Shown: piece by piece, positions 37,101-47,837 of the stretch
Numbering within the stretch: the first letter of the stretch is position 1
Layout of the letters: every line of letters starts with the position of its first letter
Origin: Apus apus
Taxonomy: Eukaryota > Chordata > Aves > Apodiformes > Apodidae
NCBI RefSeq assembly: GCF_020740795.1
Contig: NC_067301.1
Location: 2,666,001 to 2,730,000 of the forward strand
Direction of reading: 5' to 3'
DNA: 64,000 nt
The notes under the pieces: model-generated
Database searches by the model: none
Told to the model about the DNA's origin: nothing
The model's input: only the letters and a program-made list of their open reading frames with translations
Program-made: the position numbers and the translations under genes

Positions 37101-40100
37101 TCCAGGTTTTTAAGCCTGGGGACACTGCTTGGCCCCACGTAGGAAGTCTTTGGGAGTCTTTGGGAGTGGTAGGGACCTCCTGGCTCAAATCATGGGAAAT
37201 GTTGTGTACCAGAACAGCAGTGCAGAGGATGGAGATGCAGTAAGCACGGTCAGGTCCAGGTGGGTTAGAAGAGTTTGGCAGTGAGCAAAAAAGGCATCTT
37301 CATGTCTCAGACTGATCATTTTGCCTTTTGTGAGCATCAAATGCTGAGAGAGAGCCCCTCTGGAAGGTGTGTTCTGGGGAGATAAGGCCTTGCAATTTTG
37401 TTAAGCTTTGTTCTCATGCACATAAGCTTATTCTTCATCATGGGCAGAGGTTGAGGGTGTTGGAGACTTGTTCAGGGTCTGCTTTTCTTCCCTTACAGCC
37501 TCTGGCCAGAGGAGCTTTTCTCCGGGGGACAGGATTAAATCTGGCAACAGGACGTTTCACAGCACCTGTGTCTGGCATCTACCAGTTTTCAGCCAATGTC
37601 CACATTGGTGAGTGTTGGCCACAGGCTGCTCCAGTGTGGGTCACCCATGGGCTCACAAATCCTGCCAGCAAACCTGCTCCAGCATCTCCTTCTCCTGCCA
37701 GGAGCCTGCTTCAGCGTGGCCTTCCCACGGGATCACAGCCTCCTTCAGGCACATCCACCTGCTCCATTAAGCTCCATGGGCTGCAGGGGACAGCCTGCCC
37801 CACCATGGTCTTCATCACAGGGGGTCTTCACCACAGGCTACAGGGGGGATCTCTGCTCAGGCCCCTCAAGTATCTCCTCCCCCTCCTCCACTGACCTTGG
37901 TATCTGCAGAGTTGCTCCTCACATGGGTCCCTTCCAACCCCTATGATTCTGTGATTCTCACTCCTCTCTCAGGCTGCAGGTTGTTGTGCAGTTTTTTACC
38001 CCCCTTCTTAAATATGTCACCACAGAGGCACTGCCACCATCCCTGGTGGGACTTGGCCTTGGCTCTGGCAGACAAGGGGGAAGCTTCTAGCAGCTTCTCA
38101 CAGAAACCATCCCTGCAGTCCCCCCGGCTACCGAAACTTTGCCACGCAAACCCAACACACAAGTCACAAGGCTACTGGTGTCTCTGTTAAGCCAAGCACC
38201 AGCAGCTGATGGTCTGCTATGGTGTGTAAATGCTGATGTCTCTTCCTCTGCTTCTCCCAGACCACAGTGAGTTGAAGAGTAAAGTCCAGCTCCGAGCCAG
38301 AGACAACGTCCGTGTCTTGATCTGCATCGAGTCCCTGTGCCACCGATACACGTGAGTCACTGCACTTCTGTCTTGGCAAGTACTTTTTCTCAGATGGGCC
38401 AATGTTTCCACCAGCTGTGGAAATCAGACTCCCCAGCAGTGTATTTTACATGATAAAAGCTTGCAGGACTTTTCCCTGCTGGTAGCAGGGAGGTTGGAAC
38501 TCGATGGTCTTTAAGGTCCCTTCCAACCTGAACCATTCTGTGATTCTCTAACTCTGAAGGGAGTGACTCCATCTGGCCTTAGTTTTTATGTGTGTTTTTT
38601 TCATTCTGGTATTTAACCTTTCAGTACCAATTACTCTAAACAGCTAAAATATGCATATGTAGAGAGAACTGTGAATGAAGCCAGCTGAAAATGGATATAT
38701 CTCCCATCCCTTCCCCTGCAGCATATAGGTGCCCTGTGTCTTGGAGAAGGCCAGCTTGCTCAGGAGGAGTTTGCCAAGCTTTGCTTGGAAGAAGGGGCTG
38801 GGGAGCCCCTGGGCTGGGCTAAACTGCACCCAGCAGAGGGCAATGCTGCTTGCACAGTGGCCACCTCCTCTGCTTACAGCTCTGTCCTTGTCACGGGAGG
38901 AAAGTGCCTGTACAGGGCTGGGGCAGATTTGCTCTGCCCTGCCTGCAGCTCTCCTAGTACAGCTGTAGCAACACCCCTGCAATAGCACCACTGAAATTCA
39001 TCCATAAAACGACTCCACAGGTACAACTTAAACCCCAGAAAACCACAAATTTGCAGCTGGACTGGCTGTTTCAGCCCTCACCTTCTCTGCTGCAAATAGG
39101 ACTGACCTTTCCACAGGCATTTCAGTTGAGAGGCTTTATTGGCAGGTGAATTTGACATGAAGCTTCGTGTAATAAATCAGCCTCATTTAGGTTTCACTGG
39201 GCCGTGGAAAAGACTTGATTGGTATCTGAGTACCCATTAGTAACTAGGGTAGGAGGTAGCTCTGCACCCACTGACCTGATGGACAGTCAAGGAACTTGCT
39301 GACTGGAGCAACTGGCTGCTGAAAAATACTGCCAGTTGGTGGTGTTGACCTGATGATATTTCAGCAAAGACTTGAGTGAATGAGTGAGTGAGATTGAGGA
39401 AGCCACCTAAGAGGATTTCAAAGTGAAACTGATCCTGCAGATCTCCCAAGAGTCAAAAGCTTCCCTGTGGGCCATGGAAACTACTGTGCCTTTCTCATTG
39501 CAGGTCTTTTTAGCTGAGAGCTCCTGGAAAACTGTTGTGGTTCTCACTGGGATGTGTGAACAATCTGCTGGTCACATACAGCCCAGGCAGGTTTATTGGG
39601 ATGTTTTGAGATTAACTTGCCAGCTGAAGAATTTATAGCTATGTTCTCCAAAGAACAGTAACAGTAAAACCTTCTCTTTTCTTAGACAGAACTGACCCAG
39701 TTGTAAATCATTTAGATAAAATTCTTTGATGTCTGACTCAGAGTTTTCATCAGTTGTCCAGGGTTGCAATTTATGGTTGGTTGCCCTGCAAGGCTGTCCT
39801 GAGTTGAGTGAGTTGGACAGCAAAGCAGGAGCAGCACTGACTGAGAGACATCTCTCCCTCATCTGGTGGGTGTGTGACTGGTCTGTGGCATGGCAGGAAG
39901 ATGGGTGGAGGGATGGGAACCTGTCTGGACAGACATCCTACTGGCACAGGCTGAGCTGCTAGCCTTGCTTGTGGAATTTCCTGGGGATGTCAAGTACACA
40001 GTCAGTCATTTGAGGGAGCTGAAAGAGCCCCGAGGGCTTTTGACTGAGAGAGGTGGAAACTCAGAGGCAAGGAGACAGTTGGAGTAGAAGAGATTAATGG

Positions 40101-42176
40101 AGGGAAGTTCCCACCCAAGTTAGGCTTTTGGCAGGATATGACACACAGACTGAGCTCTTCAGTCGAGGTGGTGCCAAGTGGGTTGCTCTCTCTGGGCCAA
40201 ATTGCCCCTACCTATGATGCACATGATTCCCTCACAAGGGGCCTGGAAACAGCACGTTTGCACTTGCCAGGTTTCATCACCACCACTTGATGGAAAAAAA
40301 GAGAAGAAAGGGGTTGGTTTTCTTGGGAAAACAACTAGATCTGCTATCACTGGCTAGGCAGATTTCAGAAGAACCAGCCAGGTATGGAGCTCTGTGCTTC
40401 TGCATTGCTTTGGAACTGAGCTTACCTGTTGTTCTGATGTTTCAGCACCTTCTTCCACCCTGAATGCTGTATGAAGGAGCAGAGTTAGAGTTCTGTAAAA
40501 AGAGGGTGCCCCAGAGAGCAGTTGCTGCTGCTGCAAGGAAGCTGGTGGCTGTTAGAACATGATGTTATGAAGGAACAGTGCTTGAGGGGTGATCTGCAGC
40601 TCTCCCTTCAATTTTAACTGAAGAACCCCTGATCCAAGTGTCCTCTCAAAACATGTTTCAGCTGCAGAATGTGTTATTTTGTGCACAGGCTGCCTAGTGA
40701 AGGTGAAGCAGGCCCTTCATACCTTGAAAACAGATGAGCTGTTCCTGGCAGAATGCACACAGCTCTCTGCAGAATAATGAGTATAAACACTTGTGGTCAA
40801 CAAACTGGGGTAACTGGTATGGAGATCAGTCTACAGGGCATGTTAACAGCTGTTCAAGGGTGGGGGATACAGACCACAGGACCCTAAGGAAAGCCTCTGG
40901 GAGAGAAAGTAATTCCCAGTTCCTGCCTCCAGCTGAGTTCTGCATCCACAATCCTGGATGTCTTCCATTAGTGATGACAGTGACGAGGTTCTAGTGTTTG
41001 AAGGTGTTTAATATCTTTTTATTTTCTTTTGCTGCTGTTTAGGTCTTTGGAAGTCATTGCTGGGCTGGAAAGTAACAGCAAGATCTTCACTGTCTATGTG
41101 CATGGCTTGCTGCAGCTGCAGGTGAGTGGGTGCAGACTGGGAGTCACTGTGCTAGTGTGCTTGGCAGGACGTGGATTTACTCACTGGCAAGGCTGAATTT
41201 TCACCAGGAGGTGAGGAAGTTTTTATTAACCTTCTTTCTAAGGTTAATAAAGTTACCTACCTTATCTGGGGTGACTAGAGACAATCTGTGGCAGGAAGAG
41301 GAGCAAGAGCCAGACTTGTGTGGCACGTTCTGATCTTAAGCCACAAAAGTAACTTTCCCTCTAAGAATGACACTAAATATTTTTCTTTCTCAAATCTCAC
41401 CTTGTGTTGTCAAGATGGCAGGTGTGTTTCCTGTTGTGCAGAAGGGAATCTGGAGCACAAATGGCCACCTGACTAGTCATAGAATCATGGAATGGTTTGG
41501 GTTGGAAGGGACCTTAAAGATCATCTAATTCCAACTTTCCTGCATGGGCAGGGACACCTCCCACCAGCCCAGGTTGCTCCAAGCCCCATCCAACCTGCCC
41601 TTCAACACTGCCAGGGATGGGGCAGCCACAGCTTCCCTGGGCAAACTGAGCCAGGGTCTCACCACCCTCACAGTAAAGAATTTCCTCCTAAGGTCTAACC
41701 TCAATCTCCCTCTTCCAGTTTTAATCCATTCCCCCTTGTCCTCTCACTCCCTGCCCTTGTAATATGTCCCTCCCCAGCTTTCCTGGAGCCCCCTCAGGTA
41801 CTGGAAGGTGCTCTAAGGTCTCCCTGGAGCCTTTTCTTCTCCAGGTCACCCAAAAAGATGCCATTCCAGTAAGGATCCAGTTAAGCAACAAACCTATAAG
41901 TCTACAGGAAGTCTCTTCCACCGAGTCAAAGCTGTCGTGCTGCAGTGAAATATTTTGTCAGATCCCGCAGAAAAGGGCAGGAGGCTCCTGTGGTCAGGTC
42001 AGGGTAGGGAAATGCTTTTCTTCTTCCTTTTACCCTGGGGTGAAGTATCAGATGTTTTCCTTCCCCTCTCCCTGCAGGCTGGCCAGTACACCTCCATATT
42101 TGTGGACAACAGTGCTGGAGCCCCCATCACCATCCAGAATGGATCAGACTTCATGGGCATGTTGATGGGCTCGTAA
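21934..42176 (+). CDS. C1QTNF12: C1QTNF12 (CTRP12/adipolin), secreted collagen/C1q-domain hormone (eight coding exons)
   Basis: Exons 21934-22104, 31322-31441, 32485-32596, 32838-33019, 37499-37607, 38261-38351, 41043-41121 and 42078-42176 join in frame through GT-AG introns to give 320 residues (human about 302). In order: a signal peptide (about 1-25); a basic N-terminal region with sequon Asn43-Ala-Thr; a conserved [11 protein letters not shown] block (about 73-83) with a second sequon at Asn84 and Cys90; a KKLR site (95-98) like the KKXR motif at which mammalian CTRP12 is cleaved by furin-type proteases; seven Gly-X-Y triplets (about 99-119); a helical [12 protein letters not shown] stretch; then a C1q domain (about 170-320) containing [26 protein letters not shown] and LICIESLC. 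In mammals the product is an insulin-sensitising adipokine. An in-frame GTG at 21853 lies upstream, but the ATG at 21934 has A at -3 and opens the signal peptide, so it is chosen. Confidence 0.95.
25028..25165 (+). repeat. Diverged CR1 LINE fragment
   Basis: Matches the CR1 3' region in order: AAAGCTTCTTTACTGTGAGG, TGGTCAAACACTGGGAAAGA, ATCTCCATCTCTGGAGACAC, TCAAAACCTGACTGCACATA. It is older and more diverged than the other copies, and the terminus is lost. Confidence 0.7.
26605..26800 (+). repeat. CR1 LINE 3' fragment
   Basis: Runs from GAGGGTGGTTGATCACTGGT through CTCCATCCCTGGAGACACTC and TAGACTAGATGACCTTTAGA to the terminus GGTCCCTTCCAACCCAAGAC and ATTCTATGAGTCTATAATTC. About 190 bp are retained. 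Confidence 0.9.
27930..27956. repeat. A-run / TA microsatellite
   Basis: An A run followed by (TA)n and a T run, probably a degenerate simple repeat. Confidence 0.75.
31322..31441 (+). CDS. C1QTNF12: C1QTNF12 coding exon 2 (40 codons, phase 0)
   Basis: The acceptor CTCTTTAG opens [20 protein letters not shown]. The exon continues [20 protein letters not shown] to donor TTA|GTAGGT. The TWxxFVxRPDDG block is shared with human CTRP12. Asn84 of NTS is a potential N-glycosylation site. Cys90 is the likely counterpart of the inter-chain cysteine described in the mammalian protein. Confidence 0.95.
31442..32484. other. C1QTNF12: C1QTNF12 intron 2 (1,043 bp)
   Basis: Plain intronic sequence with a T run near 31,717-31,727 and TA-rich DNA near 31,786-31,798. 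Nothing else was recognised. Confidence 0.55.
32485..32596 (+). CDS. C1QTNF12: C1QTNF12 coding exon 3, collagen triplets
   Basis: Codes [20 protein letters not shown] then [17 protein letters not shown]. The Arg completes KKLR begun in exon 2. Seven consecutive Gly-X-Y triplets ([21 protein letters not shown]) are visible, compared with a much shorter GPPGPPGAE in human. The acceptor is CCCTTAG and the donor AAAG|GTAATG. Confidence 0.95.
32838..33019 (+). CDS. C1QTNF12: C1QTNF12 coding exon 4, linker into C1q domain
   Basis: Codes [20 protein letters not shown] and onward, through [20 protein letters not shown], to VELQNFQS. The AFHCKLxG...VDKKTLVEL segment corresponds to human AFHCRLQGPRRVDKRTLVEL. 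The acceptor is TTCCCAG and the donor TCG|GTGAGA. Intron 3 before it is 241 bp. Confidence 0.94.
33020..37498. other. C1QTNF12: C1QTNF12 intron 4 (4,479 bp)
   Basis: No nested gene was recognised. One minus-strand CR1 fragment lies at 36.4 kb. An 11-bp tandem GTCTTTGGGAG is doubled at about 37,146-37,167. The rest is unremarkable. Confidence 0.6.
36397..36515 (-). repeat. CR1 LINE 3' fragment in C1QTNF12 intron 4
   Basis: An inverted CR1 terminus (ATCATGGAATGATAGAATGG, GAGTTGGAAGGGACCTTAAA) is followed by GGCAGGGACACTTCCCACTG and GCTCCAAGCCCCATC. About 120 bp are retained. Confidence 0.88.
37499..37607 (+). CDS. C1QTNF12: C1QTNF12 coding exon 5, C1q domain start
   Basis: Codes [20 protein letters not shown] and [16 protein letters not shown]. 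This is the strongest C1q-family signature in the protein ([14 protein letters not shown]). The acceptor is CCTTACAG and the donor ATTG|GTGAGT, phase 1. Confidence 0.97.
37612..38165. repeat. Interspersed repeat filling C1QTNF12 intron 5, probably LTR/ERV-related
   Basis: From just after the exon 5 donor the intron shows quasi-repeated blocks of about 40-50 bp. Each starts CTGCTCCAG/CTGCTTCAG and runs into CAYGGGNTCACA or CCATGGGCTGCAGGG. After them comes a stretch ending GCCACGCAAACCCAACA. I recall this arrangement as a common interspersed repeat of bird genomes, probably LTR-derived. The internal repetition is seen directly; the family assignment is from memory and uncertain. A CR1 end sits inside it. 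Confidence 0.5.
37924..37959 (+). repeat. CR1 3'-terminus nested inside the intron 5 repeat
   Basis: GGGTCCCTTCCAACCCCTAT followed by GATTCTGTGATTCT is the typical CR1 end. It is about 36 bp long and is flanked on both sides by sequence of the other repeat. Confidence 0.7.
38261..38351 (+). CDS. C1QTNF12: C1QTNF12 coding exon 6
   Basis: Codes (D)[20 protein letters not shown] then CIESLCHRY. The LICIESLC cysteines match human [10 protein letters not shown]. The acceptor is CTTCTCCCAG and the donor ACAC|GTGAGT. Confidence 0.95.
38466..38550 (+). repeat. CR1 LINE 3' fragment in C1QTNF12 intron 6
   Basis: GCAGGGAGGTTGGAACTCGA, then TGGTCTTTAAGGTCCCTTCC, AACCTGAACCATTCTGTGAT and TCT. This is an 85-bp terminal fragment of CR1. 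Confidence 0.88.
38830..38844 (+). promoter_or_regulatory. Possible CTCF core motif
   Basis: CCAGCAGAGGGCAAT matches the CTCF core at 14 of 15 positions. It lies in an intron with no other supporting context, so it is weaker than the 18.44 kb site. Confidence 0.25.
41043..41121 (+). CDS. C1QTNF12: C1QTNF12 coding exon 7
   Basis: Codes (T)[20 protein letters not shown] then GLLQLQ, matching human CLEAVSGLESNSRVFTLQVQ with GLLQLQ. The acceptor is CTGTTTAG and the donor CAG|GTGAGT. Confidence 0.95.
41477..41848 (-). repeat. CR1 LINE fragment in C1QTNF12 intron 7
   Basis: Inverted CR1 running from CATAGAATCATGGAATGGTT through CTTCAACACTGCCAGGGATG to AGCCTTTTCTTCTCCAGG. About 370 bp are retained, with its end about 230 bp upstream of the last exon's acceptor. 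A CAG-type dinucleotide context (TTCTCCAG) at its edge could act as a cryptic acceptor. Confidence 0.93.
42078..42176 (+). CDS. C1QTNF12: C1QTNF12 last coding exon
   Basis: The acceptor CTCCCTGCAG opens [20 protein letters not shown]. The exon continues [12 protein letters not shown] to TAA at 42,174-42,176. The AGQYxSxFVDN motif is the conserved C1q C-terminal strand. NGS at residues 309-311 is an additional sequon. Confidence 0.96.
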   Translation, partial: AGQYTSIFVDNSAGAPITIQNGSDFMGMLMGS

Positions 42177-44385
42177 TGTCACCTGCAGTGTGTGGCAGGG
42201 AGGGGAACCTGCCTTGCTCTGTATATTTGACTGAAGAAACCTCTTTTATTGACTCCTGAAGGCTGCTTCCTGCAACTGTTGGCATCTTTTTAAACAAGCA
42301 GAGGGCCTTTCCTTTCACAGATCCTTCAGCTTGCTTTCAGAAGCTGCTGCTTTTCAAGGTCCACGCCAGTTCATTCCTCATCTAAAAAACCAAAAGCAAA
42401 TGTACTTTCCTAATTCAGAAACAAACTCTGTAATATTTAATTTCTGCTTCACCAGATGCTCACTGAAACAATACACTGAGATTTGGAATTTGTTACCTTA
42501 TGACTTTATTTCACAATAGCACTTGTAATCAGCATGTCTTTTGGGATTGATTGTGGGGTGTTTGAGTTTGTAAATGAAGGACTGAGAGGGGAAGTAAAAC
42601 AGTGACTATAATCTATGTGTTGTGGAGGAAGCAGACAAGGATTTGCCAGCAAAACTGCTCTTTTTCATACAATTGTAAATGGTACAGGCCCTCTCTGTGT
42701 TCAGAACTGGGTATATTTGAGAAGAAGTGTATTGAATTCTCAGTGGTTAAGTATTTCCTTGGTCTTAATGATGAAGCTGAATTCCTGGCTGCCTGTGCAG
42801 GCTGGGTTCTGTGAACAGGTAAGGCCAATGGCACCAGTTCTAGTATCAACTCCCTCACTTGTGTTCTTATGTTTTAATAAGACAAACATGTGGGTTTGGA
42901 GTGAGCCACATAAACAGCAGCCTCTCAGCTGCCACCTAGTCATTTGTCAGTGTGACAAATGACAACACTGGTTATCAGAAGCCTGGCAGAGACAGGAGCA
43001 GCCTCAGCTCAGATATGTCACCTCTTTGGTGCTGGTTGGACTGCAGTGAAATCCTGAAAGGAAAAAGGAGGCAGAGCTGACTTCATCAGGGGGCCAAGGT
43101 CACAGGGAGCCTGGCTGAGCTCTGCTAGGAGGCTGAAGGTGCTGTCAAAGACTGCCCAAAAAACCATCCAGCAAACTTTTTCTGCATTTCTGCAGATGTT
43201 TGCAAATGTAGGCATGTGAGATTGAGCCCCCCAGAGCAGCTTTGCATATAGCTCCAGGGTGTAAATGAATTTGAACCAAAGTAAAAAGGGTGTTGACATC
43301 TTGTGGGGTTAAGGTGGTACCCAAGATGTGGTCAGATCTTGGTGATTAATAAAAAAACCCCACTTGTTTCATGTAGCTCTGCAGCTTTCCCTTTCAACAG
43401 CCACCTGGCCCTTTGATTGATTCCAGCTGGCTGAGGAAATGGTTGTAGAGCAGTGCCAGAAACAGAGGGTAGCAAGGCCCAAAATGGAGTCCCCATCCTT
43501 CTTCCAGGATATTCACAGGGAATGGAAAGAGATTCCTTGCAGAGTGTTGCAATTTTTGATCAACTACAATGTCAATCTAACAACAAAGGCTGGGACAGAG
43601 AACAACAAAGGGACAGAGAAGGCATGGGGGAAAAAAAAAAGTCACCTGTTGCTGGTCTGTAGTTCAGGCTGATCAATATCTGATGTGTCCACAAGCTCCA
43701 GCAACACTGCTGCTGAGGCTGGTGGGATGTAAAGATGACTTGTTTCAAGAGCTGTGGAATAATCTGCTGTAAAGCTGGGATGGCTCAAACTGGCTTTATC
43801 CCCCCCCATTGCAAACACCTTGAGACAGATCTTTAAGGGGAGATTAAATGGTGGGGTTTGGGTTGGTTGTTTTTTTTTTCCTTTGTGAAGAATATATGAA
43901 AGTGATACACACTGGAGGAGGAAGGAGGGGCTCCAAGGGGTAATCAAAAAGTGCTGTTGCACAAATAAACACAGGTAAATTCCACTTTCTAATCAGTGGA
44001 ATGCAGTTTTTCTGTGACTGTCTAAAATACAGCAGCTCTCCATGTTCATGTATTCTTTCTCCACAATGCATGCCAGAGTTCCCACAGGTTTTTTGTAAGA
44101 CTCTTGGGGGAGAATGTCCTTTTCAGCACAAACTGGGTGCTCTGCTGGCAGAGAGGAGTCCACAGCTACTGAAAGGCACAGCAGGTAGCACCAGGAGCAA
44201 GTTTTGGAGCTCCAGAAAGCACATCACCCACAGGGATATCACTGTCAAAAAGATGGGCTGTTTACACTGGGTTTTGATGGCATAAGTGTAGGCAGGGCAA
44301 GTGGTCTGTATCCCAGCATTTATTGCTATCCTGTACTTTGTACTGTGTGAATATTTGTAATAAATTGGGCTGTTTCATGCATGAC
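42177..44385 (+). other. C1QTNF12: C1QTNF12 3'UTR (3' limit inferred)
   Basis: About 2.2 kb of non-coding sequence runs after the stop codon. AATAAA hexamers lie at 43,348-43,353, 43,964-43,969 and 44,359-44,364. The last has upstream TGTA/TTTGTA elements and a downstream GTGTTGTGACATT, so it is the preferred end. No other repeat is visible. Confidence 0.5.
44359..44364 (+). terminator. C1QTNF12: Candidate polyadenylation signal of C1QTNF12
   Basis: AATAAA preceded by two TTTGTA/TGTA elements within about 30 bp and followed about 40 bp later by a GU-rich stretch. It looks like a complete 3'-end signal. Confidence 0.5.
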
Positions 44386-44389
44386 TAAC

Positions 44390-47300
44390 AGCAACATGAT
44401 CCAAGTGTTGTGACATTCAGCATATGTCCTTACATCTATAGGTTTGGGTTGTTTCTTTTTTAAAAAAAAAACACCACAAAACAAGTCTCACTGTTAATCA
44501 GAGTTAAAATATTTATTTTGTTGTAGAACTAAACATGTTTGTCAGACTTTGGTTTGGGATCCATGACTGTTCATCCCCCCTCCTTCTTTCTGCTGTGTTG
44601 CCCTCTCATGAGCTTCTTGGTAGGAGGTGAATTGTTCTGCTTTGTAGCTGGTGTCAGTGAGGAGGGCAGGGTGCTAGAACCTGCCTGGATGTGTGGTCAG
44701 GGGAACACACAGCTCCAGGCTTGAGTCCCCCTCAGCAGAAAGGGTGGGTTGTCTGTGGACACTGTCAGGGAGAGGAGACAACCTCTCTCTGCTCTCTCTC
44801 TAAGCCAGTTTGTGACCATTGCTCCTGGCCCTGGGCACCATCCATCAGCTGGACCATGTTGCTCACCTCATTTGCAGGCAGGAGCAGCTGATGTTTCTGT
44901 GTTGAAACCAGCAGGGAGTTTGTTGGTTTATTGTAGGCAAAGCAAGGAGTTGGAGGGAGATGTTTGCCATGATCACACTGCCTGCTCTGGCCAGCAGGGA
45001 AAGCTTGGGTTGGGCTTGGATGGCACTGGGGAAAGGAGCCAGAGGAGTGGATCAAGTGGACATCTTGCCTGTTGGTATGTCCTGAGTTCCCTGTCACCCC
45101 TGGAAAGCTCATGGCATTTTGATCAGCTCCTTATCCTCAGGTTTTCCCTCAAACAGAGCTTCCCTGGGCATCACCAAGGTCTTTGAACCAACAGGCTTTT
45201 GCTTTTTGAGTCTTTCAGCTCCAAAAGCTGCCAGGCTGCAGCTCTCTTGTATCTGGAGCTCCACCAGCATGAGCTTGTCCAGTAATTTGGGGCAGGATGG
45301 GTTGAAACAGCCAAGAAGCAGCTGAGACCAGAACTCCAACCTTGAGGTGCAAGTGTAGCAGTTGTACCCAACTCCTGACTCCTACGGACACCAGGCTCCT
45401 GGCCCAGACAAACACTCCCCGAGGCTCCCAGTCTGTTTGGAGAGTGAGGAGATTAATGGTCTGTGAAGCAAAGCTTCAGTGCTCCTCTGTGGGCATCAAA
45501 TTTACAGCCCAAGAAAATGTAAGAGCTCGGGAGGGCTGAATCCAGGGTGAAGAAACTGCTCATAACAAAATCAGGCCCCTGTGCCTGCGGTTTAACAGCC
45601 AAGTGTGTAAATCCTACCCAGGGGCAGTGGCTGCAAGGGGAGAAGTCTAAAATAAATACAAATTAAAGGTCCTTTTTTTTCCCTGGGTGCTTCCAGCCTG
45701 CTCGTTGCACCAGGTGGAGGAGCTGAGGCAGGAGGATGTGATGGGAGCACCTCACTGTTGGGCTCCTTCTTAGCAGGGTAGGAAACAAACACTTGCTGCG
45801 TGTTTTTTTTTCTGTCAAATTTCTAAGTTTAGGGTTTGGGGTGAGGAAAAGTAGATCTCTTCTTACTGGAACAAGTGTCTTTCTTACCCTTTATCTCTAA
45901 AGTTCCTCTCAGAAACGTTTGCCACAGAATCACCTTCAAAAATCTGCAAACCTTAATCACTTGTATTTGCAGCCATAACTTGGTCTGGGTTCTGGAGCTC
46001 TTGCAAAAAAGGTTATTGTGACACCTCACATGGGTCAGTTAATATTTACTACAGCTTTGCTGTCTTTCCCATGCCCTCCCTCACTCATCTTCCTCCCAGC
46101 TCCTTCGTCTGCCTCACACAACCTTTGCAACAACCTGCAGCACATTTTTTTGGTTGCTGTGTGAACAGTTCAGGTTGACCAGCCTGCAGCAAAGCAGCCT
46201 GGTTCTGCTGGGGTTAATGCTGGGTGCAGATCCCTCTCAGATGAGGGAGATGTGTTCCCTGCCCAGGGTTCTGAGCTCTCTCACATTGATTTTTTCCTAC
46301 CTGAGAGCTTCTTGCTTCTAAGACACTGCAGGTGATGTTCCAGCCCTGAAACTCTCTGAGCTGTTTCCTGCACTTCCCTCTCACACAGGCTGGGATGGAA
46401 ACAGGCTGCTTTGCTGCTTGGCTTGTGTTTCAGGAACAACAAACCAAACTGTCCCAGGATGAGCAGTGACTGCTGATTTCACTGGCTATCAAACTGATTA
46501 TCTTCCCTTGGAGTTCCTTATTCTAAACAGTCCAGCTAAAAGTTTCCAGCTTCAGGCTGAAGTTCCTTTCCTCTGCAAGGAGCCTGGTGCTGCTGGGACG
46601 TGCCTCTGCCCTCGTCTCAAAGCTCTGGGAAGTGTCTCCAGCAGGTTTTTTTAGCTCTTTCTCCACGAGGTGCCCTCACAAAACCTGCCTCTGACTGTGG
46701 TTCCTGGGGCTGGGGGAAAACCTGGTGCAAATGTTAGTGGTTTGGTCTAGCTCAAGGCTTAACCCCAGGGCTGCCTTCCAGGTGTTTCAGCTGCCACGGT
46801 CACGATGAAGCTCATCCTCAAACCTCATCCTATGAACTACATGGACAGCTTGCTGGGTTGTCCTGATCCTGCTCCTTTTCACTCCTCCCACCACGCTCTC
46901 TGGCTCAGAAGGTGCAGTGCTGCTGGATCAGCCCTCAGGATGTTCATTCCACAGGGAATTCTGCCTGTTTGATTCCCCTGGGGCCTTTGAAGTAGCCCTG
47001 GGAGGGGCTGTGTGGAGTCAGGAGCTGAGCAAAGCTACCTCTGCCTGCCCAGTTTGCTCCCCTGCTCTCCCTGCTAACTCCTTCAGACAAATAACTGCAA
47101 TCCTCCAGGCACAGAGCTTCCCATGGCCAGCACGGGGAATATTTTCCCTGGCTGAGGAGCTGACAGGTTATGAGGTTTGAAGTTCTATTCAGATTTCACG
47201 TTTTGTAAATGGTTTTACTGCCACGCTCCAGACTGACTCCAGGGGTATTTATGTTGGATTAGCAGCAGATCTCCTGCCTTTCCTCACCCCCCTAGGAGAG

Positions 47301-47830
47301 AGCCCAGCATGTGTAAACTCCCCTTGAATGGCAGGCTAGGAACTGGCAGGAAAAATGATTAGTTTGTCATATAAAACTCTTGTTATAAATAGGCACAGGT
47401 TATAAATCAGTCCTGAGGACAAGGATGAAATCACACAGAAGGAGAGACCCTTTCCAAGCCTCTTCTTGGGGAGAAGCCTTCAAGGAGAAGGGAGCAACAG
47501 AATGTTACTTACATGTTTGGTCTACAGGGAAAACCCCAGGGTAATTTGGAAACCATTCTGAATTGGTGGCTGTGGTAAAAAAAAACAACAACAAAGCAGA
47601 GTAACATTAGGGCTACATAAGCATTAATATTGTGGGATATTTAAAAATTAGTACCGTGTACTTTGGCATTGTGATTACTGTGATGGAGAGAGGCCCAACA
47701 GCAGATTCCAAAGAGCTGAACCTGTTAAGGTTCCATGGAAAGTTAGGGAGCTGCTGACTCCATAAAAAATAGATCTAAGTACCAAGGAGACCTGGAGTCT
47801 TTATTGCTTTGTGTCCTTGCTCGTATCTAT
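44390..47830. other. Downstream intergenic sequence, no gene recognised
   Basis: Moderately G+C-rich DNA with scattered chance open frames on both strands. The single-exon B3GALT6 expected from human synteny would need an uninterrupted frame of about 330 codons; none exists here or further right. Confidence 0.55.
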
Positions 47831-47837
47831 GGAAGGA

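Larger units (their letters stand above)
38352..41042. other. C1QTNF12: C1QTNF12 intron 6 (2,691 bp)
   Basis: Contains a CR1 end at 38.5 kb and a CTCF-like core at 38,830. A short GAGT-rich stretch lies near 39,375-39,395. No gene is nested here. Confidence 0.55.
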
